DNA of 64,000 bases from Rhodoferax lithotrophicus (GTDB taxonomy: Bacteria; Pseudomonadota; Gammaproteobacteria; Burkholderiales; Burkholderiaceae_C), in contig NZ_AP024238.1 in NCBI RefSeq assembly GCF_019973615.1, positions 3,989,989 to 4,053,988 on the forward strand. The letters are read 5' to 3'. The notes below the pieces were generated by a model. The model worked only from the letters and a program-made list of their open reading frames with translations. It searched no databases and was not told the origin of the DNA. The number at the start of each line of letters is the position of its first letter. The stretch's first letter is position 1. The translations under genes and the position numbers were made by a program. Positions 25,850-35,330 of the stretch are shown piece after piece.

Positions 25850-27982
25850 TCAGGCCGCCAGACGCGACAAATCCGCCACCTGGTTCATCACCAGATGCAG
25901 CTTCTTGAGCAGACCCAGGCGGTTCAAACGCAGATCTGGGGCATCGGCATTCACCATCACCCCTTCAAAAAATGCATCCACTGGGGCCCCCAAGGCTGCC
26001 AGGGTTTGCAAAGAGGCGGTGTAGTCCTGGGCTTCAAGCTGTGTTTGTGCTTGCGGTAACACGACCTGCATGGCAGCAAACAAGGCAGCCTCAGCGGGTT
26101 CGACCAGCAGAAGATCACTCACATGGGCATCCACATCACCGGCCTTTTTCAGGATGTTGCTGATACGCTTGTTGGCCGCGGCCAGGGCCGGTGCCTCAGG
26201 CAGGGCGGCAAAAGCACGCACTGCGGCCAGGCGCTTAGGCACGTCACCCAGGCGCTGTGGGCGCAAGTCGAGCACGGCATCCACCTCCAGAGCACTGTAG
26301 CCTTGCTCGCGCAGCGTACCAGCCAGGCGGTCATAGACAAAGTCCAGCAAGGCGGAACTGGCATCCGTCACCTTGTCGCCAAACGCGGGCAATGCAGCGC
26401 TCACCAAAGCATTCAAGTCCAGCGGCAAATCTTTTTCGACCAGCATACGGATCACGCCCAGGGCATGGCGGCGCAGGGCAAACGGGTCTTTGTCGCCGGT
26501 GGGCAGGTTGCCAATGCCAAACATACCGACCAGGGTTTCCAGCTTGTCGGCCAGCGCCACCACCACACCGGCGCTGTTGCGCGGCAATTCGTCCCCGGCA
26601 AAGCGCGGTTTGTAATGGTCTTCAATGGCGTGGGCCACGTCCTGGCTCAGGCCGTCATGGCGGGCGTAGTAGCCGCCCATGATGCCTTGCAGCTCGGGGA
26701 ACTCACCCACCATGTCGGTCAGCAAGTCGGTCTTGGCCAGTTGCGCAGCCTGGTCGGCGTGCGCCACCAACTTGGCATCGCCCAGTTGCGCGGCCATCGC
26801 GCTGGCAATGGCACGCACCCGTTGCGTGCGTTCACCCTGTGTGCCCAGCTTGTTGTGGTAGACCACCTTGTCCAAGCCTTCAACACGCGAGGCCAGCGTC
26901 TTTTTGCGATCCTGGTCAAAGAAGAACTTGGCATCACTCAGGCGTGGGCGCACCACGCGCTCATTGCCACCAATGACAAAGCTGGCATCTTCGGGGCTGA
27001 TGTTGCTGACCACCAGGAATTTGTTGGTGAGCTTGCCCGCTGTGTCAAGCATCGGAAAGTACTTCTGGTTGGCCTTCATGGTCAGGATCAGGCACTCTTG
27101 CGGCACTTCCAGGAATTCGGACTCAAAGGTGCACACCAGCACATTTGGGCGCTCCACCAGGGCGGTCACTTCATCCAGCAGGGCTTCATCCATCAACACC
27201 TGGTAACCCGGCCCCAAACGCTCGGCGGCCTGGGCGAGTTGTTGCACGATGGCAAAACGCCGGTCGTCAAAGCTGGCGATTACCGCACCGTCGCGTGCCA
27301 AGGTTTCGGCATACACATCGGCATTGTTCAGCAGCACCGGCGATTTCAAAGCCTCAAAGCGATGCCCTTGTGTGGTATTACCAGCCGTCAGCCCCAGCAC
27401 CTTCACCGGCACCACGCTACTGCCATGTAAGGCCACCAGACCATGCGCCGGACGGACAAAATGCACACTGCTCCAGCCGGGCAACTCGCAATCAGTTTCC
27501 AGCTGGTAACTCATCATCTTGGGAATCGGCAGCTTGGTCAAAGTGGCTTCCAGCGCTTGTTGCAAACCCAGATCGAGCGTGGCCCCATTGACCAGACTGT
27601 CGTAAAACAGCGCATCGGCCTTGCCATCGGGCGCTTTGCGCAGGGCGGCCACGGCAAACACCGGGTCAGACACGTCAGCCCCCAGTGCTTGCAGTTTTTT
27701 CAGCAGCGCCGGGGTGGCCAGGCCATTGGCATCCAGGCCCACGCTCACCGGCATCAGCTTTTGCTGCACCGCTTTGTCTGCAGCCTTGGCGGCCACATGG
27801 GTGATGTGCGCGCCCAGACGGCGTGGTGAAGCAAACGGCGTGACCACCGAGTCACTGGACGCCAAACCCAGGCTGCGCAACTGGGTACACAGCTGGCTGG
27901 CGAATACTTCACCGAGTTTTTTGAGGGCCTTGGGTGGCAGCTCTTCAACAAACAGTTCAACAAGAAGATTTTGGTGGGTCAT
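25850..27982 (-). CDS. glyS: Glycyl-tRNA synthetase beta subunit
   Basis: 710 residues, normal for the tetrameric alpha2-beta2 GlyRS. The beta subunit binds tRNA-Gly and supports charging by the alpha subunit. The N-terminus NLLVELFVEELPPKALK and the segments LTMKANQKYFP and DRKKTLASRVEGL are family signatures; the C-terminal half has HD-like and anticodon-binding regions. Its ATG lies 2 bases after the glyQ stop codon, indicating coupled translation. Confidence 0.97.
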   Translation of the reverse strand: MTHQNLLVELFVEELPPKALKKLGEVFASQLCTQLRSLGLASSDSVVTPFASPRRLGAHITHVAAKAADKAVQQKLMPVSVGLDANGLATPALLKKLQALGADVSDPVFAVAALRKAPDGKADALFYDSLVNGATLDLGLQQALEATLTKLPIPKMMSYQLETDCELPGWSSVHFVRPAHGLVALHGSSVVPVKVLGLTAGNTTQGHRFEALKSPVLLNNADVYAETLARDGAVIASFDDRRFAIVQQLAQAAERLGPGYQVLMDEALLDEVTALVERPNVLVCTFESEFLEVPQECLILTMKANQKYFPMLDTAGKLTNKFLVVSNISPEDASFVIGGNERVVRPRLSDAKFFFDQDRKKTLASRVEGLDKVVYHNKLGTQGERTQRVRAIASAMAAQLGDAKLVAHADQAAQLAKTDLLTDMVGEFPELQGIMGGYYARHDGLSQDVAHAIEDHYKPRFAGDELPRNSAGVVVALADKLETLVGMFGIGNLPTGDKDPFALRRHALGVIRMLVEKDLPLDLNALVSAALPAFGDKVTDASSALLDFVYDRLAGTLREQGYSALEVDAVLDLRPQRLGDVPKRLAAVRAFAALPEAPALAAANKRISNILKKAGDVDAHVSDLLLVEPAEAALFAAMQVVLPQAQTQLEAQDYTASLQTLAALGAPVDAFFEGVMVNADAPDLRLNRLGLLKKLHLVMNQVADLSRLAA

Positions 27983-27984
27983 GA

Positions 27985-28905
27985 TTAGGCTGCTTTCTTG
28001 CTCATCTGTTCAACCCATTCGCGTGGGGCCATCGGGAAGCCCAGCCGCTCTCTGGATTCAAAATAACTTTGTGCCACGCCCCGCGCCAGGTTACGGATGC
28101 GGCCAATGTAGGCGGCGCGTTCGGTCACCGAAATGGCACCGCGGGCATCCAGCAGGTTGAAGCTGTGGGCGCATTTCAGCACCTGTTCATACGCAGGCAA
28201 GGCGAGTTGGGCTTCCATCAAGTGCTTGGCCTGTTTTTCGTGGGCGGTGAAGGCGGTGAACAAGAAGTCGGCATCGCTGTGCTCGAAGTTGTAGGTGGAT
28301 TGCTCAACCTCGTTTTGTTTGTACACGTCACCGTAGGTGAGCTTGGAGCCATCGGCCGCTTCGGTCCAGATCAGGTTGTAGACGTTGTCGACACCTTGCA
28401 GGTACATGGCCAGGCGCTCCAGCCCGTAGGTGATCTCTCCGGTGATCGGTTTGCAGTCAATGCCGCCGACTTGCTGAAAGTAGGTGAACTGGGTCACTTC
28501 CATACCGTTCAGCCAGACCTCCCAGCCTAGACCCCAGGCCCCGAGCGTAGGGTTTTCCCAGTCATCTTCGACAAACCGGATGTCGTTTTTCTTCAAATCA
28601 AAGCCCAGCGCTTCGAGTGATCCCAGGTACAGCTCCAGGATGTTGCTGGGGGCGGGTTTCAAAACCACCTGGTATTGGTAGTAGTGCTGCAGGCGGTTGG
28701 GGTTCTCACCGTAGCGGCCATCTTTCGGGCGGCGGCTCGGCTGCACGTAAGCGGCTTTCCAGGGCTCTGGCCCGAGTGCTCTTAAAAATGTAGCTGTGTG
28801 CGACGTACCCGCGCCCACTTCCATGTCATAAGGCTGCAAAAGTGCACAGCCTTGGGCATCCCAATACGACTGCAGTTTCAAAATGATTTGTTGGAAGGTC
28901 AACAT
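27985..28905 (-). CDS. glyQ: Glycyl-tRNA synthetase alpha subunit
   Basis: 306 residues, class II synthetase core that activates glycine. The start at 28905 (MLTFQQIILKLQSYW) is the conserved family start; the frame extends to a GTG at 28953 with no homology. Diagnostic stretches are GCALLQPYDMEVGAGT, AYVQPSRRPKDGRYGENPNR and the KNDIRFVEDDWENPTLGAWG region. It follows lnt on the same strand by 113 bases. Confidence 0.97.
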   Translation of the reverse strand: MLTFQQIILKLQSYWDAQGCALLQPYDMEVGAGTSHTATFLRALGPEPWKAAYVQPSRRPKDGRYGENPNRLQHYYQYQVVLKPAPSNILELYLGSLEALGFDLKKNDIRFVEDDWENPTLGAWGLGWEVWLNGMEVTQFTYFQQVGGIDCKPITGEITYGLERLAMYLQGVDNVYNLIWTEAADGSKLTYGDVYKQNEVEQSTYNFEHSDADFLFTAFTAHEKQAKHLMEAQLALPAYEQVLKCAHSFNLLDARGAISVTERAAYIGRIRNLARGVAQSYFESRERLGFPMAPREWVEQMSKKAA

Positions 28906-29018
28906 AGGTTTTTGGACGGCGTGCAACGCCGTCAAGGGAATCAACAGGGTCACGCGGGGCTTGCGTGAAAGGAGTTGATTTTACGGGCTTGGGGTTTGTT
29001 CAGATTGAATATGATCCA

Positions 29019-30623
29019 TCAGGACTTCCGACTCAACCAAACTCCCATCACCACCAACAAACTCAACACCACCAACGGCCCCTGCCCCCAGCGCGAAGCC
29101 CACCAGGCATAGGGCGTGATGCCCTCGCGCCCCTGCACATCCGCCGTCAGCGCCTGCGCCACATGGTTGGGCAACGCAGCGGTGACCCGCCCGAGATGAT
29201 CCACCACCGCCGTGCGGCCGGTATTGGTGGCGAGCAAAAAGGGCCGGTCAAATTCCAATGCACGCACTCGGGCAATTTGCAGGTGCTGATCCATCGCCAG
29301 ATGTTCACCAAACCAACCCAGGTTGCTGAGGTTGACCAGCATGGTGGGTGCCTTGGCAGCATCGGCAAACTGTGCGGCGAGTTCTTCGCCAAACAGGTTT
29401 TCATAACAAATCGAAGTCGCCAGGCGCTGGCCCTGCCAGTCAAAGGTGGGTTGCACCAGTGCCCCCCGGTTGAAATCGCCCAAAGGGATGTTCATCAGGT
29501 TGGTGAACCAGCGAAACATCGGGGGGATGAACTCACCGAACGGCACCAGGTGGTGTTTGTCATACCGCCACAGGTCAGTTTGCCCCGGTTTGAAGCCGAC
29601 CACCGAATTGGTGTAGCCCTCGGTGTAACTGCCCAGCGGAATACCCACCAAAGCGGCTTGTGCGCCCTGGTCAAAGCGCAGTTGCAAGGCTTGCCAATAG
29701 GCATCCGGCAATTGCGTCGGCAGCAGCGGCAGGGCGGTTTCGGGGGTGATGATGAGTGCACTGCGGTTGGCCGCCAACTGTTGGCCATACCAGCGTAATG
29801 CTTTGGGCACGCCGCTGCTTTGGTCAAATTTTTCATCCTGGGCAATGTTGCCTTGCAGCAGCGTCACATTCAGGCTGCCGGTAGAGACCCCTTGCGGCGC
29901 GGGCAACACGTGCATCAGACCGAGCAACACCACACCCGACAATGCGGGCGGCACGGCGGCCTGCCAACTGCGCGCGCCCAGCACAAAGGCCGTGAGCACG
30001 GCCAACAAGGCGGCCAAAGCACTCAAGCCATACATCCCCACCCAGGATAATGCCGCAGCCATGGGGCCATTCACCTGCGCATAACCTACGGCACCCCAGC
30101 CAAAACCCGTTAGCACCAGCCCACGGGCCAACTCGGCCAGTGTCCACAGTGCTACAAAATAAATAGCTATTAGCGCTTTATTCAAAAGCGCTACAGCCCT
30201 AAAACACCATGAAATTCCTGCTGTATAGGCAGCCAGAACACCCGCCAGGATCAACACCGCCAGCACCGCCAGCGGTGCACTCAGCTCACCGTAGGTGTGC
30301 ATGGAAGTAAACAGCCAACCAAAGGTAGTGGCCAACCAGGCGGTCGCAAACCACCAGCCACACCAGGCCGCGCTGCGCGGGGAGTCACTGCCTTGCAGCA
30401 GCAACACCAAAACGCTCAAGGCCAGTATCTGCCCCCACCACAAGGCCTGCCCCTGTATCAGACCCACAAACTGAAAGACTTCTGGCAGGGCCCAGGGCCA
30501 AGCCAAGCTGGCCGCTTGCAAACACCCCGCACACACCGCCAGCAAGGTGGGCCACCTACGCGCGTGTGGCGAGTGACCGGTGAACAAACGGTGCTCGCTG
30601 CTGTGCGGATTAAACGGTGCCAT
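29019..30623 (-). CDS. lnt: Apolipoprotein N-acyltransferase
   Basis: 534 residues: six to eight membrane helices in residues 25-215, then a periplasmic nitrilase domain, then a last membrane helix at the C-terminus. Lnt adds the third acyl chain to lipoproteins. The catalytic triad is visible as Glu in ITPETALPLLP, Lys in DKHHLVPFGEF and Cys in SICYENLFGEE. It overlaps corC by 14 bases, a pair conserved in many proteobacteria. Residues about 140-157 (VALLNKALIAIYFV) within a membrane helix are encoded by an in-frame copy of the dispersed palindrome. Confidence 0.95.
   Translation of the reverse strand: MAPFNPHSSEHRLFTGHSPHARRWPTLLAVCAGCLQAASLAWPWALPEVFQFVGLIQGQALWWGQILALSVLVLLLQGSDSPRSAAWCGWWFATAWLATTFGWLFTSMHTYGELSAPLAVLAVLILAGVLAAYTAGISWCFRAVALLNKALIAIYFVALWTLAELARGLVLTGFGWGAVGYAQVNGPMAAALSWVGMYGLSALAALLAVLTAFVLGARSWQAAVPPALSGVVLLGLMHVLPAPQGVSTGSLNVTLLQGNIAQDEKFDQSSGVPKALRWYGQQLAANRSALIITPETALPLLPTQLPDAYWQALQLRFDQGAQAALVGIPLGSYTEGYTNSVVGFKPGQTDLWRYDKHHLVPFGEFIPPMFRWFTNLMNIPLGDFNRGALVQPTFDWQGQRLATSICYENLFGEELAAQFADAAKAPTMLVNLSNLGWFGEHLAMDQHLQIARVRALEFDRPFLLATNTGRTAVVDHLGRVTAALPNHVAQALTADVQGREGITPYAWWASRWGQGPLVVLSLLVVMGVWLSRKS
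30157..30205. repeat. Dispersed palindromic repeat, copy E (in frame inside lnt)
   Basis: On the plus strand AAATAGCTATTAGCGCTTTA, a short centre, and AAGCGCTACAGCCCT. It reads through lnt in the same frame used by the copies in ygjP and uvrA, giving NKALIAIYFV in place of the NKAQEAIKNV seen in UvrA. It falls in a predicted membrane helix. Confidence 0.8.
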
Positions 30624-31482
30624 CAGGCAACGGGGCGACTTTGAACCATTTCACTGCACCACCTTTGGTGTGCATCACCACAAACTTCAAACCCGACAAC
30701 ACATGGTGCTCACCACGCCGGGGAACATGGCCCATTTCATGCGCGATCAGGCCCCCAATGGTGTCAAAGTCTTCGTCTGAGTCGGTACTCTGGAGCGTCA
30801 CCGCAAAGGCGTTTTCAACGCGCTCCACGGTGGTATCACCACTCACGCGATAAGTACGGTCTGGCAAACCAAAAATGTCACCATCGTCCTCGGCAATATC
30901 GAATTCATCCTCGATCTCGCCCACAATTTCTTCCAGCACATCTTCAATCGTGACCAAACCAGCTACGCGGCCGAATTCATCGATCACGATGGCCAAGTGA
31001 TTATGGTTACTCTGGAAGTCGCGCAGCAAGTCATTCAGGCCTTTGCTCTCAGGCACAAACACAGCAGGGCGCAACAGGGCTCGGATACTGAGCTCGGGTG
31101 CACGTTGCATTTTGAGCAAATCTTTGGCCATCAGAATACCAATGATGTTTTCACGCTCCCCTTCAAAGACCGGAAAACGCGAGTGCGCAGTGTCTATCAC
31201 ACCGTGCATCATGACCTCAAACGAATCGTCAATGTTGATCAACTCCATGCGGGTGCTGGGCACCATCACATCACCCGCACTCATGTCGGCCATGCGGATG
31301 ACCCCCTCCAGCATCTTGCGCGAATCGGCACCTATGAGCTGGTTGTGCTCGGCTTCAACCAGCGTGTCGAGCAACTCATCCGTGGAATCTGGTCCAGGGT
31401 GAATAAACTCGGCAATTTTTTGTAAAAAAGTACGGTGATCTTCCCGATCGGGACGCGTAGGGTTGGGGTCTGACACAGCCAA
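30610..31482 (-). CDS. corC: CorC/HlyC-type CBS-domain protein (Mg/Co efflux accessory)
   Basis: 290 residues, soluble. Two CBS domains lie at about 70-185 (DVMVPSTRMELINID, then LVTIEDVLEEIVGEIEDEFD), and a CorC_HlyC domain at about 200-285 (DTIGGLIAHEMGHVPRRGE). The family links to magnesium/cobalt resistance; next to lnt it is often named YbeX/CorC and has been tied to ribosome and RNA metabolism in E. coli. It is the first gene of the block and overlaps lnt by 14 bases. Confidence 0.92.
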   Translation of the reverse strand: MAVSDPNPTRPDREDHRTFLQKIAEFIHPGPDSTDELLDTLVEAEHNQLIGADSRKMLEGVIRMADMSAGDVMVPSTRMELINIDDSFEVMMHGVIDTAHSRFPVFEGERENIIGILMAKDLLKMQRAPELSIRALLRPAVFVPESKGLNDLLRDFQSNHNHLAIVIDEFGRVAGLVTIEDVLEEIVGEIEDEFDIAEDDGDIFGLPDRTYRVSGDTTVERVENAFAVTLQSTDSDEDFDTIGGLIAHEMGHVPRRGEHHVLSGLKFVVMHTKGGAVKWFKVAPLPDGTV

Positions 31483-31582
31483 TCAAGCAGGACATGCGGT
31501 AGTTGTACACACCCCGAAGGATAGCGGATTGTCGACCACCACCATTGAAAAGTAGTTCCAAGCCCGTGGTGTTTACCTTGCC

Positions 31583-32320
31583 TCAAGGCGGAGGGTCATT
31601 GTCGCGGGGCTTGGACGTGGCAGCGCGCCAGCCGATTTGCATGCTTTGCAGCATGTCCCGAAACTGCTTGGCCTGTATCTTGACCTGGTAATTGGCCTGC
31701 GCCAACTGCTCTTCCAGCATTTCTGTCATTTGGGTGTTCAAGGTGGCGGGAGGCAGTACCAGGTGTGCCTCAGACTCAAAACCATCACGCACCACGGTAG
31801 CCCCGGCATGCCGGGCAATTTTGAGCATGGCCGTGTTTTCACTCAGCACATGCAGGAACATCAGGTGTACACCATGGTTGCGGGCATGCATCATGGCTCG
31901 CTCAAACAAGCGCTGACCAAATCCACGACCACGTGCATGCGGCAATACCGATACGCCGAACTCGGCGCATTCAGAGCGCCTTTCATCCCCTGCGTAAGCC
32001 AGATGCGCCATGGCAATCAATTTCAAATGCCGGTTATAGACACCAAAAATTTCGTCGCGGTCAAAATTCAAACCGTCCACATAACGGTCAATCTGTTCGT
32101 CATTGGCTGCAAAACCAAAACGAAAGTAGCGATCATTGGCATCCAGTGCCTTCAGATGGTCCGCAATACGCGAGCGATGGTTTTCGCCCAGTGAACGTAT
32201 GGGCACGATCACCGTGGGCGGCTTGTGCACGGGAGGCAAGTCGGCCCAGAACGATGGGTCACCGACGGGGGGTGTCGAATCAGTCATCGTAGCTTGTGCA
32301 GAGGTGTAGGTTTCAAACAT
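31583..32320 (-). CDS. GNAT-family N-acetyltransferase
   Basis: About 245 residues. The acetyl-CoA binding motif A is seen as SVLPHARGRGFGQRLFERAM, with preceding strand EIFGVYNRHLKLIAMAHL. A C-terminal Gln-rich helix (MTEMLEEQLAQANYQVKIQA) extends past the domain. The N-terminal region LGENHRSRIADHLKALDANDRYFRFGF is typical of the group often fused or linked to protein acetylation. The start is uncertain: ATG at 32320 or at 32287; neither has a strong Shine-Dalgarno, and a TATAGT -10-like box near 32330 favours a short leader. Divergent from the FFLEELY gene. Substrate unknown. Confidence 0.82.
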   Translation of the reverse strand: MFETYTSAQATMTDSTPPVGDPSFWADLPPVHKPPTVIVPIRSLGENHRSRIADHLKALDANDRYFRFGFAANDEQIDRYVDGLNFDRDEIFGVYNRHLKLIAMAHLAYAGDERRSECAEFGVSVLPHARGRGFGQRLFERAMMHARNHGVHLMFLHVLSENTAMLKIARHAGATVVRDGFESEAHLVLPPATLNTQMTEMLEEQLAQANYQVKIQAKQFRDMLQSMQIGWRAATSKPRDNDPPP

Positions 32321-32431
32321 GTTTTTAACTATAAGGGTTTTCCCTAGGCTAAAACATCTAATCAGTGTGAAGATCGCTTTAAGTTGTTGGATTTTCACAG
32401 TTTGACACATTTACGTCGATAAACTTCCCGC

Positions 32432-33184
32432 ATGATGAAAGCTTCACATGAGATCCGCGAAGCCATGACCCAGGTGGCCAGACTTCGGCAAACTGCCAGC
32501 GATGATACGGGTCTGAACCAAGCCCTCAAAGCTGTCAAACATCTGCAAGCCCAACGTTTTGAAGGTACTTATCAGGATCTTCTGAGTCACCCGGTGTATG
32601 CCCCCAGCGCCCATTTTTTTCTGGAAGAGCTTTACAGTGCCAAAGACTACAGCCAACGCGATGCACAGTTTGTACGTATTGCGGATGCCATTGAGCGCAC
32701 TTTTCCAGCATCCGTACTGGCCACCGTACTGGCCTTGACCAAACTTCATCAACAAACCGAAGAACTCGACATGGCTTTGGCTCTGGCTTGGCAGCAAGCC
32801 GAAAACTTGCCCGATGCCGCACGCTATGTAACCGCCTGGCGTGCGGTGGGACAACGCACAGCTCGTAACTGGCAATTGGCTACTGTTCTTGACGTGGGCC
32901 AGACGTTGGGTCAGCTGACACGCAAACCGGGCTTACGCATGCTGCTCAAAATGATGCGCCGTCCAGCCGAGCTGGCGGGCTTGGGAGCCTTGCATGGTTT
33001 TCTGGAAGCCGGTTTTGATCATTTTTCCAGCATGTCCCGCCAACGAGATGCCGTCAATACATTTTTAAGCACCATCCGCGCCCGTGAATCTGGCTGGATT
33101 GACCGCCTGTTTGATGCCCACCCTGCCACTTGTGAGACTGAACTAACCAAAACACTGGAATGTGCCCCAACACCAACGGCATGA
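32432..33184 (+). CDS. Conserved helical protein with FFLEELY motif, unknown function
   Basis: 250 residues, all helical by composition, no signal peptide or membrane helix. It carries the strongly conserved string HFFLEELYSAKDYSQRDAQF (residues 61-80) that marks a family of unknown function common in Beta- and Gammaproteobacteria. A second conserved block is LLKMMRRPAELAGLGALHGF near residue 175. Its stop codon overlaps the ATG of the next gene (ATGA at 33181-33184), so the two are coupled. Confidence 0.75.
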   Translation: MMKASHEIREAMTQVARLRQTASDDTGLNQALKAVKHLQAQRFEGTYQDLLSHPVYAPSAHFFLEELYSAKDYSQRDAQFVRIADAIERTFPASVLATVLALTKLHQQTEELDMALALAWQQAENLPDAARYVTAWRAVGQRTARNWQLATVLDVGQTLGQLTRKPGLRMLLKMMRRPAELAGLGALHGFLEAGFDHFSSMSRQRDAVNTFLSTIRARESGWIDRLFDAHPATCETELTKTLECAPTPTA

Positions 33185-34128
33185 AGCGGTTGCCAGACAA
33201 TGCACCAATGAGCAGAATCAACTTCCCCAAAGACATCACACTGTTTGAGCGCGGCTGGTTGTCGTCCAACAGCATCCTGATCACCGGATCAGAACACAAT
33301 ACACTGATTGACAGCGGTTATGCCACCCATGCCGTACAAACCTTGGCGTTGATTAAAACAGCACTCCAAGGTCGGCCACTGGATGTACTGATCAACACCC
33401 ACCTTCACAGCGACCATTGCGGTGGGAATGCCACATTACAAGCACATTACCCAGAGCTGCAAACGCTGATCCCTCCCGGCCACGCCAACCTCGTAGCAGA
33501 CTGGGACGCTTATGCCCTTTCCTATACACCGACTGGGCAGTTGTGTGAGCGCTTCTGCTTCAGCACCACCTTACAACCCGGCACTGAAATCGAATTGGGT
33601 CAACAACTCTGGCAAATTCACGCTGCCCCAGGACATGACACCCATTCTGTAATTTTGTTTGAACCCACCTCACGCCTATTGATTTCAGCTGATGCGCTCT
33701 GGGAGAATGGTTTTGGGGTGGTGTTTCCAGAGTTGGACGGTCTCGATGCCTTCAACGAAGTCGCGCAGACACTGGACTTGATCGAATCACTTCGGCCCAC
33801 CCTCATTATCCCCGGCCATGGCGGCGCATTTACCGATGTGAATGAAGCCTTGGCACGCGCCCGCAAACGACTTAATGGCTTTGTACAAGACCCCGAAAAA
33901 CACATTCGTTATGCCGCCAAGGTGTTGATCAAGTTCAAGCTGCTGGAAATTCAGCGCATTCAATTTGAAGAATTGCTGGCTTGGGCAAACGCTACCGACC
34001 TGGTAACCCATCTACACAAGTTTCTAGCCTCAGACACTACGCTTGAATCTTGGATAGATACCGTGGTTAATGAATTGGTGCATGCTGGTGCGGCCAGAAG
34101 GGAACCAGCTATGGTATTGAACATATAA
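33181..34128 (+). CDS. Metallo-beta-lactamase fold hydrolase
   Basis: 315 residues from the ATG that overlaps the previous stop; ATG codons at 33160 and 33208 are alternatives. The zinc motif is THLHSDHCGG (His74, His76, Asp78, His79), with later ligands in AAPGHDTHSV, LISADALW and IIPGHGG. This is the glyoxalase II/quinolone-degrading type of MBL fold; the substrate is unknown. The C-terminal helical part (FVQDPEKHIRYAAKVLIKFK) resembles the tail of MBL proteins of the LACTB2 group. A bidirectional terminator follows. Confidence 0.88.
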   Translation: MKRLPDNAPMSRINFPKDITLFERGWLSSNSILITGSEHNTLIDSGYATHAVQTLALIKTALQGRPLDVLINTHLHSDHCGGNATLQAHYPELQTLIPPGHANLVADWDAYALSYTPTGQLCERFCFSTTLQPGTEIELGQQLWQIHAAPGHDTHSVILFEPTSRLLISADALWENGFGVVFPELDGLDAFNEVAQTLDLIESLRPTLIIPGHGGAFTDVNEALARARKRLNGFVQDPEKHIRYAAKVLIKFKLLEIQRIQFEELLAWANATDLVTHLHKFLASDTTLESWIDTVVNELVHAGAARREPAMVLNI

Positions 34129-34158
34129 GGTCACACAAGAACATCGCACACGCACAAC

Positions 34159-34192
34159 AAAAATCCCGCCAAGTTACCTTGGCGGGATTTTT
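34159..34192. terminator. Bidirectional intrinsic terminator between the MBL gene and porin 1
   Basis: A 15-bp perfect stem (AAAAATCCCGCCAAG / CTTGGCGGGATTTTT) with a 4-base loop. A-rich and T-rich flanks on both sides let it serve the plus-strand MBL gene and the minus-strand porin. Confidence 0.9.
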
Positions 34193-34229
34193 AGGTTCAA
34201 ATCCTCAGCTGGCTTACGCCAGTATCAGA

Positions 34230-35330
34230 TTAGAAGCGATGTTGTACGCCAGCAGCGATGAGAGACACTTTGCTGTCTGGTGTGGCTGTTTTAGCTGAGG
34301 TCATAGTGTTATAACCGCCGTACAGGAATGTGCGTTTGGACAAGCTATATGCAGCGCCCAAGCCAAAACCTTTACGGGTTTGGTCTGCAACACCAGACAG
34401 AGTGGTGTTGTCACTGGAGTTAGCATAGCCAGCTGACAAGGTCAATGCACTGGATGCTTTGTAATCCACGCCCAACATGTATTCTGTTGCGTCTGCACCA
34501 GACACGAAGCCTACATTGCCAGCCTTACCGAAGCCCAACTTGGCAACAATGCCGCCAAAGTCATAGCTGCCTTGCAAGCGGGTAAAGTTGATGTCACCAT
34601 AGGTCGCAGGAACTGCAACACCAGTGAAAGAGCCACCGTTGTAAGCGGCTTCATTTTGATAAGCAAACGACACAGCCACAGGGCCGCCAGCATAGGTCAG
34701 ATTCAATGAAGTGACAGCACGACCAGCAGCAACTGCGGGCGTTGCACCAGCGGCGGCAGCTGCATACACTTTCTCATCCAAGCTATAGCTCAAAGCTGCA
34801 CCAAAACCACTCATAGCGGGTGCTACGTATTTAATCGTATTGTTGCTGCGTGTAGTAGCGGCAGAACCAATAGAACCTGCATTGCCCGCCGTGCTTGACC
34901 GGAAAGTCAAACCTTCTGGTGACAAAGCGCTGTTAAAAACCGCGTCTTGAGCGCCTTCAACATCGTAGTAAGGTGTAGCAATACGACCAACGCTCACAGC
35001 ACCAAAACCACCCGAGAAACCAACCCAAGCTGCGCGACCAAACAACAAACCACCTTGAGCAGCAGCGCCGGTATCGTTGTTAAAACCACTTTCCAATTGG
35101 AAGTTGGCTTTCAGACCGCCGCCCAGATCTTCAGAACCTTTCAAGCCCCAGCGTGAACCGTTGACAGCACCGCTGTTCAGAACGTTGGTAGAAGTTGTTA
35201 CACCAGCACCATTGTCTGTGCTGACGTTTGCATAAAACGTGTCAACCAAACCGTACAAAGTCACAGAAGATTGGGCCATAGCGGCACCAGAAGCTGCCAA
35301 AACGGCCAAAGCAATCAGGGATTTTTTCAT
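34230..35330 (-). CDS. Gram-negative trimeric porin (Burkholderiales type), porin 1
   Basis: 366 residues. Signal peptide MKKSLIALAVLAASGAAMAQ, then the canonical porin start SSVTLYGLVDTFY, the conserved SRWGLKGSEDLGGGLKANFQ, and C-terminal strand ending VSLIAAGVQHRF, with the terminal Phe that marks outer-membrane beta barrels for BAM. The start at 35330 has a GGAG Shine-Dalgarno. It is a close paralog of the next porin; both are on the minus strand but separated by a terminator. Confidence 0.95.
   Translation of the reverse strand: MKKSLIALAVLAASGAAMAQSSVTLYGLVDTFYANVSTDNGAGVTTSTNVLNSGAVNGSRWGLKGSEDLGGGLKANFQLESGFNNDTGAAAQGGLLFGRAAWVGFSGGFGAVSVGRIATPYYDVEGAQDAVFNSALSPEGLTFRSSTAGNAGSIGSAATTRSNNTIKYVAPAMSGFGAALSYSLDEKVYAAAAAGATPAVAAGRAVTSLNLTYAGGPVAVSFAYQNEAAYNGGSFTGVAVPATYGDINFTRLQGSYDFGGIVAKLGFGKAGNVGFVSGADATEYMLGVDYKASSALTLSAGYANSSDNTTLSGVADQTRKGFGLGAAYSLSKRTFLYGGYNTMTSAKTATPDSKVSLIAAGVQHRF

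Noticed and set aside
26123..27430. Long plus-strand open frame of 435 codons opposite glyS, and similar long frames opposite aceK, proS, uvrA and the hybrid kinase
   Set aside because: They are shadows of GC-rich coding DNA. They have no recognisable domain and the opposite strand is a firmly identified gene.
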